Positions 44,418-53,550 of a stretch of 64,000 bases of DNA are shown in pieces. A program made the position numbers and the translations under genes. This DNA is from Bin25 sp026709415 (lineage in GTDB: Bacteria > Bacteroidota > Bacteroidia > Flavobacteriales > Flavobacteriaceae). Positions within the stretch are counted from its first letter, which is position 1. Each line of letters opens with the position of its first letter. The stretch is from NCBI GenBank assembly GCA_965200045.1, contig OZ241330.1:1364001-1428000 (forward strand), written 5' to 3'. Under the pieces are notes generated by a model, which saw only the letters and a program-made list of their open reading frames with translations, was not told where the DNA came from and did not search any database.

Positions 44418-46145
44418 ATGGAAGGAATAAAAACATCCTCTGTTGGTTCAAACAAAACACTTCATATTTCTGGAGCCGAAGCCATCGTGCGTTGTCTGCT
44501 TGCAGAAGATGTCGATATAATTTATGGATATCCAGGAGGAGCCATCATGCCAGTGTATGATGAACTATATAAGTTTCAAGATCAATTACATCATGTGCTC
44601 ACTCGACACGAACAGGGAGCGGCTCATGCAGCACAAGGCTTTGCAAGAGTTTCAGGAAAAGTAGGGGTGGCCATCGCTACTTCTGGTCCTGGCGCAACTA
44701 ATTTGATTACATGTGTTGCAGACGCCATGATTGATTCAACACCAATTGTCTGTATCACGGGACAAGTCGGAGCCCATTTGCTAGGATCCGATGCTTTTCA
44801 GGAAACAGATGTGATAGGGATTTCTACCCCAATTACCAAATGGAATTATCAAATTACCAATGCTGATGAAATTCCAGAAGTCTTTGCCAAAGCCTTTTAT
44901 ATCGCAAGGTCTGGACGACCTGGTCCGGTATTAATTGATATCACAAAAAATGCACAATTCGATTTTATGGATTTCGAATATCAAAAGTGTACAGGGGTGC
45001 GCAGTTATGAACCAGAAATTATAGTGGAGCCTAAAAAAGTCAAAAAAGCGGTTGAATTGATTAATCAAGCCAAAAAACCAATGATCATTTGGGGACAAGG
45101 GGTGATCTTAGGTAATGCGGAAGCAGAATTAAAAGAATTGATCGAAAAATCGGGTATTCCAGCTATTTGGACCATTTTGGGATTATCGGCCTTACCTACG
45201 GATCATCCTTTGAATATGGGAATGGCCGGGATGCACGGAAATTATGCTGCAAATTTATTGACCAATCAGTGTGACTTATTGATTGCAGTGGGGATGCGGT
45301 TTGATGATCGCGTGACGGGAGATTTGAACACTTATGCCAAACAGGCTAAGATTATTCATTTGGAACTCGATGAATCGGAAGTTAATAAAAATGTTTTGGT
45401 TGATTTGGTGGTTTTGGGGGACTGTAAAGACAGTCTGAGACTTATCGCCGAAGGCATTAAACCAAATTCATATCCTCTGTGGATTCAAAATTTTAAAGAT
45501 CTCTATCAAATTGAATATGATAAGGTTATAAAAAACGAAATTGATCCCAAGTCAGGTTTGTTAACCATGGCTGAAACCATTGAAAAGATTAACAAATACA
45601 CTAAAGGGGATGCCATAATCGTCACGGATGTAGGTCAACATCAAATGGTAGCTTGTCGTTATGCTAAGTTTACTCAGTCCAAAAGCAATGTCACTTCTGG
45701 TGGTCTGGGCACCATGGGATTCGCACTGCCAGCGGCCATGGGGGCTAAAATGGGAGCCCCTGATCGTCAGGTAATTGCCATCATTGGAGATGGTGGGTTT
45801 CAAATGACCATTCAAGAATTGGGAACTATTTTTCAAACAGATATCGGGGTTAAAATTGTGATTTTAAACAACAATTTCTTGGGTATGGTGCGTCAGTGGC
45901 AACAACTATTTTTTGACAAGAGGTATGCCTCAACTGAATTGATTAATCCAGATTTTGTAACCATTGCCAAAGGTTACCATATAAAGAGCAAACAAGTGAA
46001 TAAGCGTGAAGAATTAGATAAGTCCATTTCAGAAATGTTAAACCATGAAGGTCCTTATTTATTGGAAGTTATTGTTCAACAAGAGGAAAATGTTTTTCCG
46101 ATGGTCCCCTCTGGTGCTTGTGTTTCTTCAGTAAGATTGGAGTAA
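44418..46145 (+). CDS. ilvB: acetolactate synthase large subunit
   Basis: 575 residues. ThDP enzyme that makes acetolactate or acetohydroxybutyrate. The activating Glu is in LTRHEQGAAHAAQGFAR; FAD/PP middle domain with GMAGMHGNYAANL; ThDP-binding GDGGFQMTIQELGT and NNNFLGMVRQWQ at the C-terminus. The length matches biosynthetic enzymes. The stop is directly followed by the ATG of ilvN. Confidence 0.96.
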   Translation: MEGIKTSSVGSNKTLHISGAEAIVRCLLAEDVDIIYGYPGGAIMPVYDELYKFQDQLHHVLTRHEQGAAHAAQGFARVSGKVGVAIATSGPGATNLITCVADAMIDSTPIVCITGQVGAHLLGSDAFQETDVIGISTPITKWNYQITNADEIPEVFAKAFYIARSGRPGPVLIDITKNAQFDFMDFEYQKCTGVRSYEPEIIVEPKKVKKAVELINQAKKPMIIWGQGVILGNAEAELKELIEKSGIPAIWTILGLSALPTDHPLNMGMAGMHGNYAANLLTNQCDLLIAVGMRFDDRVTGDLNTYAKQAKIIHLELDESEVNKNVLVDLVVLGDCKDSLRLIAEGIKPNSYPLWIQNFKDLYQIEYDKVIKNEIDPKSGLLTMAETIEKINKYTKGDAIIVTDVGQHQMVACRYAKFTQSKSNVTSGGLGTMGFALPAAMGAKMGAPDRQVIAIIGDGGFQMTIQELGTIFQTDIGVKIVILNNNFLGMVRQWQQLFFDKRYASTELINPDFVTIAKGYHIKSKQVNKREELDKSISEMLNHEGPYLLEVIVQQEENVFPMVPSGACVSSVRLE

Positions 46146-46706
46146 ATGATGGCGAAAAAAACATATACGGTTTCTGTTTATACTGAAAATAATGTCGGAT
46201 TATTGAATCGAATTTCGGCGATATTTTTAAAAAGACATATCAATATCGATAGTTTTTCAACTTCTGAATCTGAAATCCCTAATATTTTTCGTTTTGTCAT
46301 CGTCATTAAAATTGAATCAGACCGTATCGAAAAAATTAAAAGTCAAATTGAAAAGCAAGTTGATGTGATTAAAGTATTTTATCACACGGATAGCGAAACC
46401 ATTTTTCAAGAATCAGCTCTGTTCAAACTACCTTCGGATGTGTTATTTGAAAAAAGGCAAGTACAAAACATCATTAAAAATTCTCATGCCCGAATAGTGA
46501 CGGTTTCAAGAGAGTATTTTGTATTAGAAAAAACAGGATTTCGACATGAAACAGAAAAACTTCGAAGGGACTTAGAAAAGTTCGGATTATTACAATTTGT
46601 GCGTTCTGGAAGGATTTCAGTTACCAAATCAAAACTTCCGATTAGAGACTTGTTAGAAAAATTCAAACAAAACCATACCGATCAAATAAATACAGATTAT
46701 GAGTAA
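46146..46706 (+). CDS. ilvN: acetolactate synthase small subunit
   Basis: 186 residues. The regulatory subunit starts with an ACT domain (TVSVYTENNVGLLNRISAIFLKRHINIDSFSTSES), which binds valine in relatives. The C-terminal domain ends in FGLLQFVRSGRISVTK. It begins directly at the ilvB stop and overlaps the ilvC start by eight bases, so translation is coupled through the operon. Confidence 0.94.
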   Translation: MMAKKTYTVSVYTENNVGLLNRISAIFLKRHINIDSFSTSESEIPNIFRFVIVIKIESDRIEKIKSQIEKQVDVIKVFYHTDSETIFQESALFKLPSDVLFEKRQVQNIIKNSHARIVTVSREYFVLEKTGFRHETEKLRRDLEKFGLLQFVRSGRISVTKSKLPIRDLLEKFKQNHTDQINTDYE

Positions 46707-48189
46707 TTATTTCAATAAACTAACCCTACGTGAGCAACTCACCCAACTTGGAAAATGTCGATTGATGGATATCGAAGAATTCAGCGGCGGTATTTCGGCT
46801 TTAAAAGGAAAGCAAATTATCGTCGTTGGTTGTGGCGCTCAAGGATTAAATCAGGGACTCAACATGCGAGATTCCGGATTGAATGTGGCATTTGCCCTCA
46901 GAGATTCGGCCATCAAACAAAGAAGAGTGTCTTATCTAAATGCGACAGAACACCAATTTGAAGTCGGAACCTTTCAAGAGATGATTCCAAAAGCAGATGT
47001 CGTTTGTAATCTCACGCCGGATAAGCAGCACACGCCAGTAGTTCAATCGTTGATGCCATTAATGAAAAAGGGATCGACTTTATCTTATTCCCATGGATTT
47101 AATATTGTTGAAGAGGGATTAGAAATCCGAAAGGATATCACAGTGATTATGGTGGCTCCGAAATGCCCTGGTACTGAAGTTCGTGAAGAATATTTAAAAG
47201 GTTTTGGTGTCCCCACTTTAATTGCTGTTCACGGTGAAAACGACCCTAGTGGAGAGGGTTTTGAACAGGCCAAAGCCTATGCATATGCCACTGGTGGTCA
47301 TCGAGCTGGTGTTTTGGAATCTTCATTTATTGCTGAAGTGAAATCGGATTTAATGGGGGAACAAACCATTCTTTGTGGTGTGCTTCAAACTGGCTCTATT
47401 TTATGCTTCGATAAAATGGTTGAAAAAAATATTAATCCTTCATTTGCCGCTAAGTTAGTTCAACATGGATGGGAAACCATCACAGAAGCACTCAAACATG
47501 GGGGAATTACTAATATGATGGACCGGCTTTCAAATCCGGCCAAAATCAAGGCTTTTCAATTGGCTGATCAATTAAAAGAAATTTTAACGCCTTTGTTTCG
47601 ACATCATATGGATAATATCATGTCTGGAGAGTTTTCTAAAAATATGATGAAGGATTGGGTCAATAATGATCGAAAGTTGTTCCAATGGAGATCTGCAACC
47701 GCTAAAACTCAGTTTGAAAAAACAGTTAATATAAGTCAGAAGATTGAAGAGCAAGCGTATTTTGATCGAGGTGTACTCATGGTAGCGTTCATTAAGGCGG
47801 GTGTCGAATTAGCATTTGATACTATGGTTACTTCGGGTATCAAAGAAGAATCTGCTTATTATGAATCATTGCACGAAACCCCTTTGATTGCTAATTTGAT
47901 TTCAAGAAAAAAACTGTATGAAATGAATCGTGTCATATCCGATACAGCTGAATATGGTTGCTACTTGTTCGACCATGCTGCCAAACCTCTGTTGGAAGAT
48001 TTTATGAAGACTCAAGATAAAGACGTCATTGGTGATGTGTATTCAAGAGACAGTAATCAAGTTGATAACAAAACCCTCATTGATGTCAATGAAAAGATTA
48101 GGTATACGCTCATTGAGGATATTGGTGGGGAATTACGTGATTCGATGACCAACATGCCATCATTAGTTTCCGCCTCTAACTCGAGTTAG
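46699..48189 (+). CDS. ilvC: ketol-acid reductoisomerase, class II (long form)
   Basis: 496 residues. Isomerises and reduces acetolactate with NADPH. It aligns along its whole length with E. coli IlvC: LREQLTQLGKCRLMD, the Rossmann motif IIVVGCGAQGLNQGLNMRDSG, KCPGTEVREEYLKGFGVPTLIAVH and EVKSDLMGEQTILCG. A second knotted domain with ISDTAEYGCYLF marks class II. It is the last gene of the operon and is followed by a terminator. Confidence 0.96.
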   Translation: MSNYFNKLTLREQLTQLGKCRLMDIEEFSGGISALKGKQIIVVGCGAQGLNQGLNMRDSGLNVAFALRDSAIKQRRVSYLNATEHQFEVGTFQEMIPKADVVCNLTPDKQHTPVVQSLMPLMKKGSTLSYSHGFNIVEEGLEIRKDITVIMVAPKCPGTEVREEYLKGFGVPTLIAVHGENDPSGEGFEQAKAYAYATGGHRAGVLESSFIAEVKSDLMGEQTILCGVLQTGSILCFDKMVEKNINPSFAAKLVQHGWETITEALKHGGITNMMDRLSNPAKIKAFQLADQLKEILTPLFRHHMDNIMSGEFSKNMMKDWVNNDRKLFQWRSATAKTQFEKTVNISQKIEEQAYFDRGVLMVAFIKAGVELAFDTMVTSGIKEESAYYESLHETPLIANLISRKKLYEMNRVISDTAEYGCYLFDHAAKPLLEDFMKTQDKDVIGDVYSRDSNQVDNKTLIDVNEKIRYTLIEDIGGELRDSMTNMPSLVSASNSS

Positions 48190-48226
48190 ATTGGGGGAGA
48201 TATTCTTTTGAATACGTCAGTTTTGA

Positions 48227-48264
48227 ACTTCCCTAATCCAAGGAAGTCTCTTTTTACTTTTTTG
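48227..48264 (+). terminator. intrinsic terminator of the ilv operon
   Basis: ACTTCC (48227-48232) pairs with GGAAGT (48242-48247) across a 9-base loop, followed by CTCTTTTTACTTTTTT. It lies 38 bases after the ilvC stop. Confidence 0.65.
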
Positions 48265-48370
48265 CTAATCAAGTCATTGATTTCGATGCTTTTATCGTTC
48301 TCCATCGATGGTTGTGAGCATTAAAAAAACAGAGTATGTAGGGAATCGACGCATTAGTTGAAAAAATTTT

Positions 48371-48409
48371 AAAAAAAAGGGGGGGGGTGAAGTAACTATC
48401 TTATCTTTG
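48371..48409 (+). promoter_or_regulatory. promoter of the BspA-like gene with an A8-G9 tract
   Basis: TATCTTTG (48402-48409) is a perfect TAnnTTTG -7 element, 69 bases before the signal-peptide ATG at 48478. The upstream promoter zone contains A8 (48371-48378) directly followed by G9 (48379-48387), which occupies the interval where the -33 contact should lie (about 19 bases upstream). Slippage in G9 would change spacing relative to upstream elements. No TTTG at the proper distance is present in this copy. Confidence 0.5.
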
Positions 48410-48477
48410 CCCCGCCATGATGACCCAGAAGACTCATTCTTACAACATCATCCATTGCTTTTTCAACCAACCCACTC

Positions 48478-48585
48478 ATGATACGTTTTGTTTCCCATAG
48501 CGCCTCCAAGGGATTGCTCTTGGTGTTGCTGCTGCTCTTTTCTTGTGGTGATGACGGCATCACCATTGACATTACCCCCCCCTAA
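48478..48585 (+). CDS. lipoprotein signal peptide of the BspA-like protein, out of frame
   Basis: The 35-codon frame from ATG 48478 encodes a textbook lipoprotein signal: charged start, SKGLLLVLLLLFSC lipobox with Cys23, then GDDGITIDITPP and a stop (TAA 48583-48585). The stop comes straight after a run of eight C (48575-48582). One extra C would join this frame to the large repeat protein frame that opens at 48570 and continues LIYTIATASSVGG. As it stands the signal peptide and the body are in different frames, so the gene is off in this copy or there is a sequencing error. Confidence 0.75.
   Translation: MIRFVSHSASKGLLLVLLLLFSCGDDGITIDITPP
48575..48582 (+). repeat. C8 homopolymer at the frame break of the surface lipoprotein
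   Basis: Eight consecutive C. A length of nine would restore one continuous frame from ATG 48478 to TAA 52502 (start distance 164 bases becomes 165). Homopolymers of this length are slippage-prone. Confidence 0.8.
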
Positions 48586-48641
48586 TTTATACCATCGCCA
48601 CGGCTTCGAGTGTCGGTGGAGAGATCACTCCCACCCAAACC

Positions 48642-51600
48642 ATGGAAAGCGGACAAGCCATTTCCATCACCGCCACACCCCAAGAGCATTATCAATTCCA
48701 ATCATGGACGGGCGATTGCGGCACCTTTGATTCACAAGATACAAGCATCACCTTTGACGTCACCAAACATTGCCTCATCGAAGCCGTCTTTGAGAAAATT
48801 CCCTACACCATCGAAGCCACCCCCACCCCAGGAGGCACCATCACCGGCCTCGACCAAGAGACCTATGCCCAAGGAGAAGCCATCACCTTGACAGCCGAAG
48901 TGGAAGAACATCACGTCTTTTCGACATGGACCACCGATGCCTCTCCAGGTTGTCCTGATGTGGAGCGCCTCACCAATCCCATTCTTCGTTTTGTCGTCCA
49001 AGGCCCTTGCCGTTTAGAAGCGGTCTTCATGAAAACCCCACGCACCATCACCACCTCAGTCTCCCAAGGAGGCACCATCACGCCTTCCCAAACCGTCCCC
49101 CACGGACAATCTGTGAGCATCGTCCTCACCCTCAATGAAGGCTATGAACTTCAACAATGGACCAGTGATTGCGGTGCGTTCAGTCGTGATGAGACGAGCC
49201 TCCGTTTTGAGGCCACCCAAGATTGCCAGATTCAGGCCGTGCTGCAACAAAAGACCTACACCATCACCGCCACCCCCACCCCAGGAGGAACGGTTTCCGG
49301 ACTCTCCGACCAAGAACACAATCTCGGGGAGGCCATCACGCTCACCGCAGAGGCCGATCCCAATCATCGCTTCATCCAATGGACCACCGATGATGATGCC
49401 GGTTGCCCTGATGTGAAGGAGGCCACCACCCCCCCCCAACTATCTTTCACCGTCACAGGCTCTTGTGCTTTCGAGGCCGTGTTCATGAAAACCCCACGCA
49501 CCATCACCACCTCGGTCTCCCAAGGAGGCACCATCACCCCCACCACCACCGTCGACCATGGAGAATCCGTGAGCATCACCCTCACCCTCGACCAAGGCTA
49601 CCAACTCCAAGAATGGAGCGGCGATTGTGGTGCGTTCAGCCGGGAAGACACCAGCATCACCTTCACCGCCACGCAAGATTGTGCGATTCAAGCCGTCCTC
49701 GAAAAAAGCGTCTATCGCATCACTGCCAAAGCATCCCCAGGAGGAACGGTTTCCGGCCTCACCAACCAAGAAAACAATCTCGGCGATCCCATCACACTGA
49801 CCGCCACACCAGCAGAGCATCATCGCTTCAAACAATGGACCACCGATGGTGCCTCGGGGTGTCCCCAAGGAACAAAACTCGACCAACCCCAACTCTCCTT
49901 TTCCGTCACAGGCGACTGTGCCTTGCAGGCTGTGTTTGAAAAAATCCCACGCATCATCACCACCGCCGTCAACATTGGAGGCTCCATCACCCCCACCACC
50001 ACCGTCGGGCACGGGGAAACCGTGAGCATCACCGTCACCATTGACGAAGATTATCAACTCCAGCAATGGAGCAGCGATTGTGGGGATTTCAGCAGCCGTC
50101 AGACCACCATCACCTTTCAAGCCACCCAAGATTGTCGCGTGGAAGCCATTCTTCAAGAACAAGAGGCCCAAGAGAGCATCACCCCCGAACCACCCATCAC
50201 CCCACCAACGCCGCCGACCCCACCCGTGAATCCCAATCCAGAGCCTGAGCCAGATCCAGAGCCTGAGCCAGATCCAGAGCCTGAGCCAGATCCAGAGCCT
50301 GAGCCAGATCCAGAGCCTGAGCCAGATCCAGAGCCTGAGCCAGATCCAGAGCCTGAGCCAGATCCAGAGCCTGAGCCTGAGCCAGATCCTGACCCAGATC
50401 CTGACCCAGAGCCAGATCCGGTGGACCCCGTGGATCCGGACCCCGTGGATGCCTGTGCCCAACCCCTGGAAATGGCACCCAATGGCGTGACCATTCGGGT
50501 CAAAAATGCGTGTCGTACCCAACGAGAAACCCTCTTGGGAACCACCGTTTCTTTCCGTGGAAAGGAGTATCTCATCCTCGATGAATTCGCCTTGAACGAC
50601 CACATCGATGACGGCGGGACGGTGGACCACGTGGTGACCTCCTTTGTGACCGACATGCAGGGACTCTTTGCTCGAAAAACAAGCTTCGTTGAAGACATCG
50701 GCCATTGGGATACCAGCCAGGTCACCAACATGAATTTTATGTTCGCCGGAGCCACCTCTTTCAATGAAGACATCGGCCATTGGGATACCAGCCAGGTCAC
50801 CAGCATGGATGGGATGTTTTCAAGAGCCACGGCTTTCAATCAACCCATCGGCAATTGGGATGTCGGGCAGGTCACCAGCATGGATGGGATGTTTTCAAGG
50901 GCCACGGCCTTCAATCAACCCATTGGCACATGGAATATGAGCCAGGTCACCAGCATGAGTTCGATGTTTTCAAGGGCCACGGCCTTCCATCAACCCATTG
51001 GCAATTGGGACGTCGGGCAGGTCACCGACATGAATAATCTGTTTCGGGAAGCAACTTCGTTCAACCAACCCATTGGCAACTGGGACGTGAGCAGCGTCAC
51101 CAACATGAATCTCATGTTTCACAAGGCTTCGGCCTTCCATCAAGATATTGGCGACTGGGATGTGGGGATGGTCACATCCATGGAACGAATGTTTGATCAG
51201 GCTCGTGCCTTCAACCAAGACCTCAGCGAGTGGGATGTTGATCAGGTGAGCCAGGGGGTTGGTTTTGCCACGAAGGCCAACACCACATGGGTGGCTTCCA
51301 GAGATCGGTTGCCTTGTCTTCGTGATCGGATCCTTTATTTCGATGACGATCGAGTGACGATCAAAAGTCGTTCTTGTGGTCGCCAGTATCTCGGAAACTC
51401 CATATCCTTCAATGGGAGGACCTATCAAATCGTGGATAATACCACCATCAAAGCAGCCGTCGATCGGATTTCAAGGACACAAAATGTGGTGACCACCTTT
51501 GTCACGAATATGGAAGGGTTGTTTCAAAATAAAACCACCTTTAATGAATACATTGGCTCTTGGGATACCAGCCAGGTCACCACGATGGTCAATATGTTTC

Positions 51601-52502
51601 GGGAAGCTAGTGCCTTCAACCGATACATTGGCTCTTGGGATGTGAGTCAAGTCACCAATATGAATGACATGTTTCGGGGAGCGACTTCCTTCAACCAAGA
51701 CATCGGCGAGTGGGATGTGAGTCGGGTGACGACAATGAATGGCATGTTCCGGGGAGCCTCTGCCTTCAATAATAATGGTATCCATCTGAATCCTATCGAC
51801 GATTGGGATGTGAGCAGCGTCACGGGGATGGCCAATATGTTTTGGGGAGCGACTTCCTTCAATCAAGATATTGGATCTTGGGATGTGAGTAGCGTGACGA
51901 GCATGAGTCTTATGTTTTGGAAAGCTGCTACTTTCAATCAAGATATTGGATCTTGGGATGTGAGTAGCGTGACGAGCATGAGTCTTATGTTTCGGGAAGC
52001 AACTTCATTCAACCAAGACATTGGCGATTGGGATGTGAGTCGAGTAATCAATATGGGATCCATGTTTCGGAAAGCAACTTCCTTCAATCAAGATATTGGG
52101 GATTGGGATGTGAGTCAAGTAACCAATATAATTAGCATGTTTCGGGAAGCAACTTCATTCAACCAAGACATTGGCGATTGGGATGTGAGTCGAGTAATCA
52201 ATATGCAATCCATGTTTCGGGAAGCAACTTCCTTCAATCAAGACATTGGCGATTGGGATGTGAGTCAAGTAACCGATATGCAATCCATTTTTCGGGAAGC
52301 AACTTCCTTCAATCAAGACATTGGCGATTGGGATGTGAATCAAGTAACCGATATGGGATCCATGTTTTGGAGCGCGACTTCTTTCAACCAAGATATCAGT
52401 TCTTGGAATGTCAGTAGTGTGACATTTTGTTCTAACTTCGTCGATACAAGGTCACCATTAGCTTTAGAGAATCGACCTTCGTTTAGCAATTGCACACCTT
52501 GA
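48642..52502 (+). CDS. giant BspA-like surface protein (InlB-like repeats, PEPEPD linker, DUF285 repeats)
   Basis: The body frame gives 1,286 residues from the first ATG (48642), though the real protein should start at 48478 through a frame shift. Residues 1-505 hold about seven InlB-type repeat units of the YTITATPTPGGTVSG... GCP... form (divergent B-repeat type). Residues 534-600 are an acidic-proline linker (PEPEPD repeats). Two DUF285 modules follow, at about 672-871 (8 units) and 957-1262 (12 units), each unit 25 residues of the form MFREATSFNQDIGDWDVSQVTD. Such BspA-like proteins are surface adhesins. The coding strand is C-rich in the first half and drifts toward the genome average in the second. 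No enzyme domain is visible. Confidence 0.85.
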   Translation: MESGQAISITATPQEHYQFQSWTGDCGTFDSQDTSITFDVTKHCLIEAVFEKIPYTIEATPTPGGTITGLDQETYAQGEAITLTAEVEEHHVFSTWTTDASPGCPDVERLTNPILRFVVQGPCRLEAVFMKTPRTITTSVSQGGTITPSQTVPHGQSVSIVLTLNEGYELQQWTSDCGAFSRDETSLRFEATQDCQIQAVLQQKTYTITATPTPGGTVSGLSDQEHNLGEAITLTAEADPNHRFIQWTTDDDAGCPDVKEATTPPQLSFTVTGSCAFEAVFMKTPRTITTSVSQGGTITPTTTVDHGESVSITLTLDQGYQLQEWSGDCGAFSREDTSITFTATQDCAIQAVLEKSVYRITAKASPGGTVSGLTNQENNLGDPITLTATPAEHHRFKQWTTDGASGCPQGTKLDQPQLSFSVTGDCALQAVFEKIPRIITTAVNIGGSITPTTTVGHGETVSITVTIDEDYQLQQWSSDCGDFSSRQTTITFQATQDCRVEAILQEQEAQESITPEPPITPPTPPTPPVNPNPEPEPDPEPEPDPEPEPDPEPEPDPEPEPDPEPEPDPEPEPDPEPEPEPDPDPDPDPEPDPVDPVDPDPVDACAQPLEMAPNGVTIRVKNACRTQRETLLGTTVSFRGKEYLILDEFALNDHIDDGGTVDHVVTSFVTDMQGLFARKTSFVEDIGHWDTSQVTNMNFMFAGATSFNEDIGHWDTSQVTSMDGMFSRATAFNQPIGNWDVGQVTSMDGMFSRATAFNQPIGTWNMSQVTSMSSMFSRATAFHQPIGNWDVGQVTDMNNLFREATSFNQPIGNWDVSSVTNMNLMFHKASAFHQDIGDWDVGMVTSMERMFDQARAFNQDLSEWDVDQVSQGVGFATKANTTWVASRDRLPCLRDRILYFDDDRVTIKSRSCGRQYLGNSISFNGRTYQIVDNTTIKAAVDRISRTQNVVTTFVTNMEGLFQNKTTFNEYIGSWDTSQVTTMVNMFREASAFNRYIGSWDVSQVTNMNDMFRGATSFNQDIGEWDVSRVTTMNGMFRGASAFNNNGIHLNPIDDWDVSSVTGMANMFWGATSFNQDIGSWDVSSVTSMSLMFWKAATFNQDIGSWDVSSVTSMSLMFREATSFNQDIGDWDVSRVINMGSMFRKATSFNQDIGDWDVSQVTNIISMFREATSFNQDIGDWDVSRVINMQSMFREATSFNQDIGDWDVSQVTDMQSIFREATSFNQDIGDWDVNQVTDMGSMFWSATSFNQDISSWNVSSVTFCSNFVDTRSPLALENRPSFSNCTP
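49429..49437 (+). repeat. C9 homopolymer inside the InlB-like region
   Basis: Nine C within codons for TTPPQ. A change in length here would truncate the protein after about 265 residues. It is a second possible slippage site in the same gene. Confidence 0.7.
50241..50366 (+). repeat. seven 18-base units encoding PEPEPD
   Basis: Seven perfect copies of an 18-base unit starting GAGCCTGAGCCAGATCCA, followed by a longer variant. Each copy adds six residues without changing frame, so copy number can vary freely. The product is a rigid acidic stalk between the InlB-like and DUF285 regions. Confidence 0.85.
50655..51254 (+). repeat. DUF285 repeat module 1, eight 75-base units
   Basis: Eight units of 25 codons, each built on MFxxATxFNQxIGxWDVxQVT. 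They are diverged at the DNA level, more GC-rich than module 2, and preceded by a cap with CAQPLEMAPNG and SFVTDMQGLF. Confidence 0.8.
51510..52427 (+). repeat. DUF285 repeat module 2, twelve units with 75/150-base duplications
   Basis: Twelve units; eleven are 75 bases and the fourth is 93 because of an insert encoding about six extra residues. Two neighbouring units (51868 on and 51943 on) are nearly identical over about 60 bases. A two-unit block is repeated with a 150-base offset: 51987-52055 equals 52137-52205 over 69 bases. These are recent tandem duplications. Confidence 0.8.
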
Positions 52503-52875
52503 TGATCCAAGGATTTAAAATTTTTTAATTCATCACATCATCCAATAGGTAATATGAAGATGAAATGGGTCATATGCAAATAAAAAAGTCAAGTAGGGGT
52601 GATGGCTACTGGAACATCGACCAATCTCATTCTTGGCTTGCTTTAGTTTTTTTGGTTCTATCTCAATGTACGTGGGTTTTGTTGTTGAGGAGCTTTTATC
52701 GAGGACCTTTTTATGACCGATGATTTAGTTTTGATAGCGATTGATTTGAACTATTTCACTGATGAATCAAGGATTTTTAGAGTCAATGTATCCATCTCTT
52801 GAACATTGATGTTTTTATTTACTCAAAAACGGATAAAGTTTTTTTTGACGATTATTGTCAGTCCCTTACGGTGTT
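52503..52875. other. gene-free stretch after the BspA-like gene
   Basis: About 370 bases with short frames only. No promoter, hairpin or RNA gene stood out. It leads into the first transposase remnant. Confidence 0.4.
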
Positions 52876-53550
52876 GACATTGTGGCCGCTCGTTTGCGTG
52901 GATGGAACCAAAAGCAGACCGCGGTGGTCACGGGCACACACCAATGGATGAAGGAGTATGAAGATGGTCGCCAAATCACCGAATACCAATGGGGGTAACG
53001 GCGATTGATTTTACGGTACTCGCCGCTCGATGCCGAACGAGCCCAGAAACAACGAGAAAAGGCATTGGAAAAAGCACACCAGCGGATCGCCACCAACACT
53101 TTTCAAGTGCGAGGAAAGGGCAGCCGATACATCCAAATAAAAAACCAAGAGGCTAAAGATGCTCGGTTTGATGGACTGCATAACGTCTGGACTTCTTGAA
53201 CCAAAGAAAGTGCTGAAGAGATTGATCAGCATGATCGAGCGTTGTGGCAAATAGAACATCGTTTTCGCATCATGAAAACCGATCTGGGAACCCGTCCCGT
53301 GTTTCATTGGAAACCAAGACGGATCCATGCTCCTTTTTGTCTTTGTTTTGTCACTTTTGCTTTGGTGCGCCTCTTGCATTATCGCTATCATTTGCCGTTT
53401 CGCCAGTATCCCATCAGTCCATCCAAAATACGACATGAAGGACGCGGCGTGGAAGTGTCTCTTGTGGAAGATACGAGCCATCACAATCAGTTTTTATGTG
53501 CTACTGATCCGACCCAAACACAAAAAGATATGGATACCGCCATTGATTGA
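52876..53550 (+). pseudogene. IS1634-like transposase remnant with two in-frame stops
   Basis: One continuous plus-strand frame is interrupted only by TAA (52996-52998) and TGA (53197-53199). It reads DIVAARLRGW near the start, then RRLILRYSPLDAERAQKQRE and RALWQIEHRFRIMKTDLGTR with VFHWKPRRIHAPFCLCFVTF, the C-terminal DDE region of IS1634/IS4-type transposases. Then PISPSKIRHEGRGVEVSLVEDT. The N-terminal half of the transposase is missing. It is dead by stops and truncation. Base use is GC-richer than the core genes. Confidence 0.8.

Noticed and set aside
48488..48730. 80-codon plus-strand frame near the start of the surface protein gene
   Set aside because: It lies in the third frame across the signal peptide and first repeat, with Cys/His-rich nonsense; a shadow of the C-rich coding strand.
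49440..50780. 446-codon minus-strand frame opposite the surface protein gene, rich in Trp-Leu-Arg repeats
   Set aside because: It is the complement of the PEPEPD and InlB-like repeat codons; the low-complexity WIWLRL pattern comes from the 18-base unit. The plus-strand frame has real domains.
50241..52427. possible CRISPR-like regularly spaced repeats
   Set aside because: The repeats are coding, contiguous and in frame (18- and 75-base units) without unique spacers; no cas genes are nearby.
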